Source of the DNA: JAJVID01 sp035714085
GTDB lineage: Bacteria; Acidobacteriota; Blastocatellia; RBC074
Reading direction: 5' to 3'
DNA: 64,000 nt
Assembly (NCBI GenBank): GCA_035714085.1
Contig: DASTMP010000096.1
Coordinates: 5,589 to 69,588, forward strand
Shown here: positions 61,290-64,000 of the stretch, piece by piece
Layout: the number at the start of each line of letters is the position of its first letter
Numbering within the stretch: position 1 is the first letter of the stretch
Position numbers and translations under genes: made by a program
Notes under the pieces: generated by a model
The model's database searches: none
Told to the model about the DNA's origin: nothing
Seen by the model: the letters and a program-made list of their open reading frames with translations, nothing else

Positions 61290-64000
61290 ATGAAGAAGCG
61301 ACATCTGATTCCAACAGCCTTGTTACTGCTCCTGGCGATTGTGACGCCGCGCGTCATCGATGCGCAGGTTTTGTACGGTTCGCTCACGGGCAATGTTACG
61401 GACCCGACGGGCGCAGTCGTCTCTGGAGCCAAAGTCGAGGCGCAAAACATCGGCACGGGAGTTTCAACCAGCGTCGTCACCGATGAAAGAGGGGCGTACC
61501 TGTTTAACAGCCTTCAGGCGGGCGTCTACAAGGTGACCGTCACCTCCCAGAATTTCAAAGCTCTGGCTCAAGAAAACGTCAGGATAGAAGCAAATACGAC
61601 CCGGCGACTGGATGCGCAGATGCAAGTGGGCGACGTTACCGCCACTGTTCAGGTCAGCGCGGACACTCCGACACTGCAAACCGAGCGGGCTGATGTCAAT
61701 ATCACGCAGACGGCCCGTCAGGTCAACAACCTGCCGCTGTTCGGCAGCGTCGGTCGAAACTACCAGACTCTGATTCAGCTGATTCCAGGAACATCAAGGA
61801 GCCCGGGGTTCGTCGGCAATGGCAGCGGCGAAGAAAACTCAGCGGCCGGCAACCCGCAGAGGTCCATCTCATATAACGTCAACGGCGTATCACGTTTGCA
61901 GAACAATACGAGGATTGACGGTTCGAGCGTCATTTACCCCTGGCTGCCGACCAACACCGTTTACGTGCCGCCGGCGGAATCCATCCAGGAAGTGAACATC
62001 GTCACCAACGCATTCGACGCCGAGCAGGGACTCGCGGGCGGGGCGGCGGTCAATGTCACCATCAAGACGGGTGGAAACCAATTACACGGGATCGGCTGGG
62101 GCTACGATACCAACAGCGCCTTTCTGTCCCGCCGCTTCTTTCAACCCGTGAACCAGAAGGACATCCCGAAAAATATCCTCGCGCAGTTCGGCTATGCAGT
62201 CAGCGGCCCGGTCTATATTCCGAAGGTTTTCAACGGCAAGAACAAGCTGTTCTTCTTCACCGATCTTGAACGCACGACGCAGCGGAACGCGGCGGGGAAC
62301 ACGGCTACCGTCGCGCCGGCGACCCTGCGGCCGGACGCCGCCGGCAACGTGAACTTCACGGGAACAGGGATCACTGTTTACGATCCGCTATCGAACCCCG
62401 ACCCGCGACTGCGCACGCCCTTTGCTAACAATACGATTCCCGCGAACCGGATCGACCTCGCGGCGACCGAGATCCTGAAGCGCCTGCCGCAACCGAACCT
62501 GCCCGGGTTAACCAACAACTTCGCGACGTCCGGCGTCGGCCAGTTCAATCGCACCAACATAGATACCAAGATCAACTACGAGTCAGGCAGCAAACTGACG
62601 CTGTTTGGCCGTTACAGCATCTCGCCAACGATCATCATTGATCCGCCGATCTTTGGAGAGGTCAGCGGCCCCGCCCTGAACGGTGGGCAGTTGGGGACGG
62701 CTCCCGGCCGGATTCAAGTTTTAGGATTCGGCGGGACCTACACGTTCACCTCCAAGCTGGTCCTAGACGCGAACGTGGGCTACACACGCCAGCGGATCGG
62801 CGCGGAAGGCTTCGATATCAATTCGAACTTCGGATTGGACGTCCTGAAAATCCCTGGCACCAACGGCCCCGACCGGCTTCAGGGCGGCGTCCCCGCGTTC
62901 CAGATCGGTGGGTGGACCAACATCGGCAATGACAACACCGGGAATCCATTCTTGTTCCGTGATAATCAGTACGTGGCCGCGGCAAACCTCTCGTGGCTTA
63001 ATGGCGCTCACTCGTTCCGTTTCGGATTCGACTATTTGAACCCTCAGCTTAACCACTTCCAGCCGCAGGGCGGAACTTTCCAGACGGTGCGCGGCACGTT
63101 CGGCTTCAGCGGCAATGCGACGCGCCTGCAAGCTAACGATGCCAGCGGGAAGGAGAGCCAGCAACTTCATAGCTGGGCTGACTTCCTGCTTGGTATGCCG
63201 ACCGCTGCGGGCAAGGTGGACCAGCTCCGCAACCCGAACTCGGTGTATTGGAGGCAATACGCGTTTTACGCGCGCGACCATTGGCAGATTGGTCGCCGGG
63301 TGACGCTGACATACGGCCTGCGCTACGAGCGCTTTCCAGTCCCGACAAAAGACAACACCGGCATCAACCGCTTCGACCCGGCCACCGGGCAGGTCTTAAC
63401 CGGCGGGCTGGACGGCGTGCCATATGACACCGGGGCGGAAGCCGCGGGACTGTTCCTGCCGCGCGTCGGGATTGCGTTCCGTTTGAACGACAAGACGGTG
63501 ATTCGCGGAGGCTACGGCCAATCCGCTGACCCCAGGCCCTTCCAGGATGTCAGGAACGCCTACCCGATCGCCAACATCTGGTCGATGACGACGATCAAAT
63601 TTGATCTTGGTGATGGAAAAGGCCCGGTGGACAACGGTTTCATCCCCGTGACCACTCTCAGGCAGGGGTTGATTAATACGAGCGCTACCCCGAATGTCAA
63701 CGCCGGCATCCAGCCGCTTCCCGCAAACACCGACACGACTACTTTCCCGAAGACGGCGGAACGCGACAGAATTCACTCGTTCAATTTCTTCATCGAGCGG
63801 GAACTGCCGGCGAAATTCACGACCTCGGTCGGCTACGTGGGCACGCGCGCAGTCAATCAGATGGGGTTCATCAACATCAACGCCGGCCCGCCAGGAACGG
63901 GGAATAGCGGTCGCCCGCTCTTCGCTCCGTTCGGCATTTTTGCGAACGTCAACAGCATCCAGCCCTACGGCACCACCACCTATGACGCCCTGCAGGCGAC
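61290..64000 (+). CDS. TonB-dependent receptor with N-terminal carboxypeptidase regulatory-like domain, partial
   Basis: The frame opens at ATG 61290 (GAGG upstream) and stays open to the window end, about 903 codons. A signal peptide (IPTALLLLLAIVTPRVIDA) precedes a CarboxypepD_reg domain (about 26-110, GSLTGNVTDPTGAVVSGAKV, TDERGAYLFNSLQAGVYKVTV). The plug region follows (LQTERADVNITQTARQVNNLPL, SIQEVNIVTNAFDAEQGLAGGAAVNVTIKTGGN), and then barrel strands (WGYDTNSAFLSRRFF, LFFFTDLERT, YGLRYERF). This OmpA-like/TonB type is hugely expanded in Acidobacteriota and imports oligosaccharides or other polymers. The substrate is not predictable. It follows the ROK repressor by 256 bp. Confidence 0.93.
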   Translation, partial: MKKRHLIPTALLLLLAIVTPRVIDAQVLYGSLTGNVTDPTGAVVSGAKVEAQNIGTGVSTSVVTDERGAYLFNSLQAGVYKVTVTSQNFKALAQENVRIEANTTRRLDAQMQVGDVTATVQVSADTPTLQTERADVNITQTARQVNNLPLFGSVGRNYQTLIQLIPGTSRSPGFVGNGSGEENSAAGNPQRSISYNVNGVSRLQNNTRIDGSSVIYPWLPTNTVYVPPAESIQEVNIVTNAFDAEQGLAGGAAVNVTIKTGGNQLHGIGWGYDTNSAFLSRRFFQPVNQKDIPKNILAQFGYAVSGPVYIPKVFNGKNKLFFFTDLERTTQRNAAGNTATVAPATLRPDAAGNVNFTGTGITVYDPLSNPDPRLRTPFANNTIPANRIDLAATEILKRLPQPNLPGLTNNFATSGVGQFNRTNIDTKINYESGSKLTLFGRYSISPTIIIDPPIFGEVSGPALNGGQLGTAPGRIQVLGFGGTYTFTSKLVLDANVGYTRQRIGAEGFDINSNFGLDVLKIPGTNGPDRLQGGVPAFQIGGWTNIGNDNTGNPFLFRDNQYVAAANLSWLNGAHSFRFGFDYLNPQLNHFQPQGGTFQTVRGTFGFSGNATRLQANDASGKESQQLHSWADFLLGMPTAAGKVDQLRNPNSVYWRQYAFYARDHWQIGRRVTLTYGLRYERFPVPTKDNTGINRFDPATGQVLTGGLDGVPYDTGAEAAGLFLPRVGIAFRLNDKTVIRGGYGQSADPRPFQDVRNAYPIANIWSMTTIKFDLGDGKGPVDNGFIPVTTLRQGLINTSATPNVNAGIQPLPANTDTTTFPKTAERDRIHSFNFFIERELPAKFTTSVGYVGTRAVNQMGFININAGPPGTGNSGRPLFAPFGIFANVNSIQPYGTTTYDALQA

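Overview
The window looks like a chromosomal segment of a Gram-negative, heterotrophic, soil-type bacterium, most likely an Acidobacteriota member of the Blastocatellia type. This is an inference from gene content: TPR-CHAT proteins, a winged-helix/PD40 sensor, a TonB receptor with an N-terminal carboxypeptidase-like domain, DUF1111-type di-haem cytochromes, many exported proteins, and lipid A/Kdo genes (waaA, lpxK) that require an outer membrane. No rRNA or ribosomal protein is present to settle the phylum. About 43 protein genes and one tRNA (selenocysteine) are supported. The first and last genes run off the window.

Layout. 1-8.4 kb: two tandem TPR-CHAT proteins (minus strand), a divergent winged-helix/PD40 regulator and a small membrane protein. 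9-21 kb: a mostly minus-strand block with an arginine-methyltransferase-like enzyme, a secreted agmatine/peptidylarginine-deiminase-like enzyme, a SufS-like aminotransferase, an exported protein and an outer-membrane barrel, two tandem paralogous small secreted proteins, a membrane anti-sigma-like protein and a sigma-factor-like protein. Four genes or operons here share a bipartite promoter-like motif with an identical 13-base spacing, which suggests a local sigma regulon. 21-31 kb: DEDDh exonuclease and Tex, an RND efflux pump subunit, a Tat-exported NHL-repeat protein and a secreted CocE-type hydrolase. 31-36.5 kb: two almost identical di-haem cytochromes as direct repeats around two exported proteins. 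37-48 kb: a CruF-type carotenoid protein, SMP-30 lipoprotein, acyltransferase, cytochrome c/copper monooxygenase fusion, TPR protein, small barrel, PrsW protease and a sugar ABC ATPase. 48-59 kb: waaA, lpxK, a Xer recombinase, ROK kinase, DedA protein, GHMP kinase, selC, receiver-like protein, MazG, a DUF2064 glycosyltransferase and an ABC-2 permease. 59.8-64 kb: a ROK repressor beside a TonB-dependent receptor, a typical sugar-uptake pair.

The most striking non-genic signal is a dense population of intergenic palindromes, found in most gaps from 28 to 58 kb. Most have arms built from short tandem words, often 7 bases long, with a different word at each locus but the same inverted layout. Several supply the start codon, stop codon or terminal residues of neighbouring genes. 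A second kind of element (8.5, 18.3 and 59.4 kb) is about 200 bp long with nested inverted repeats, like a non-autonomous mobile element.
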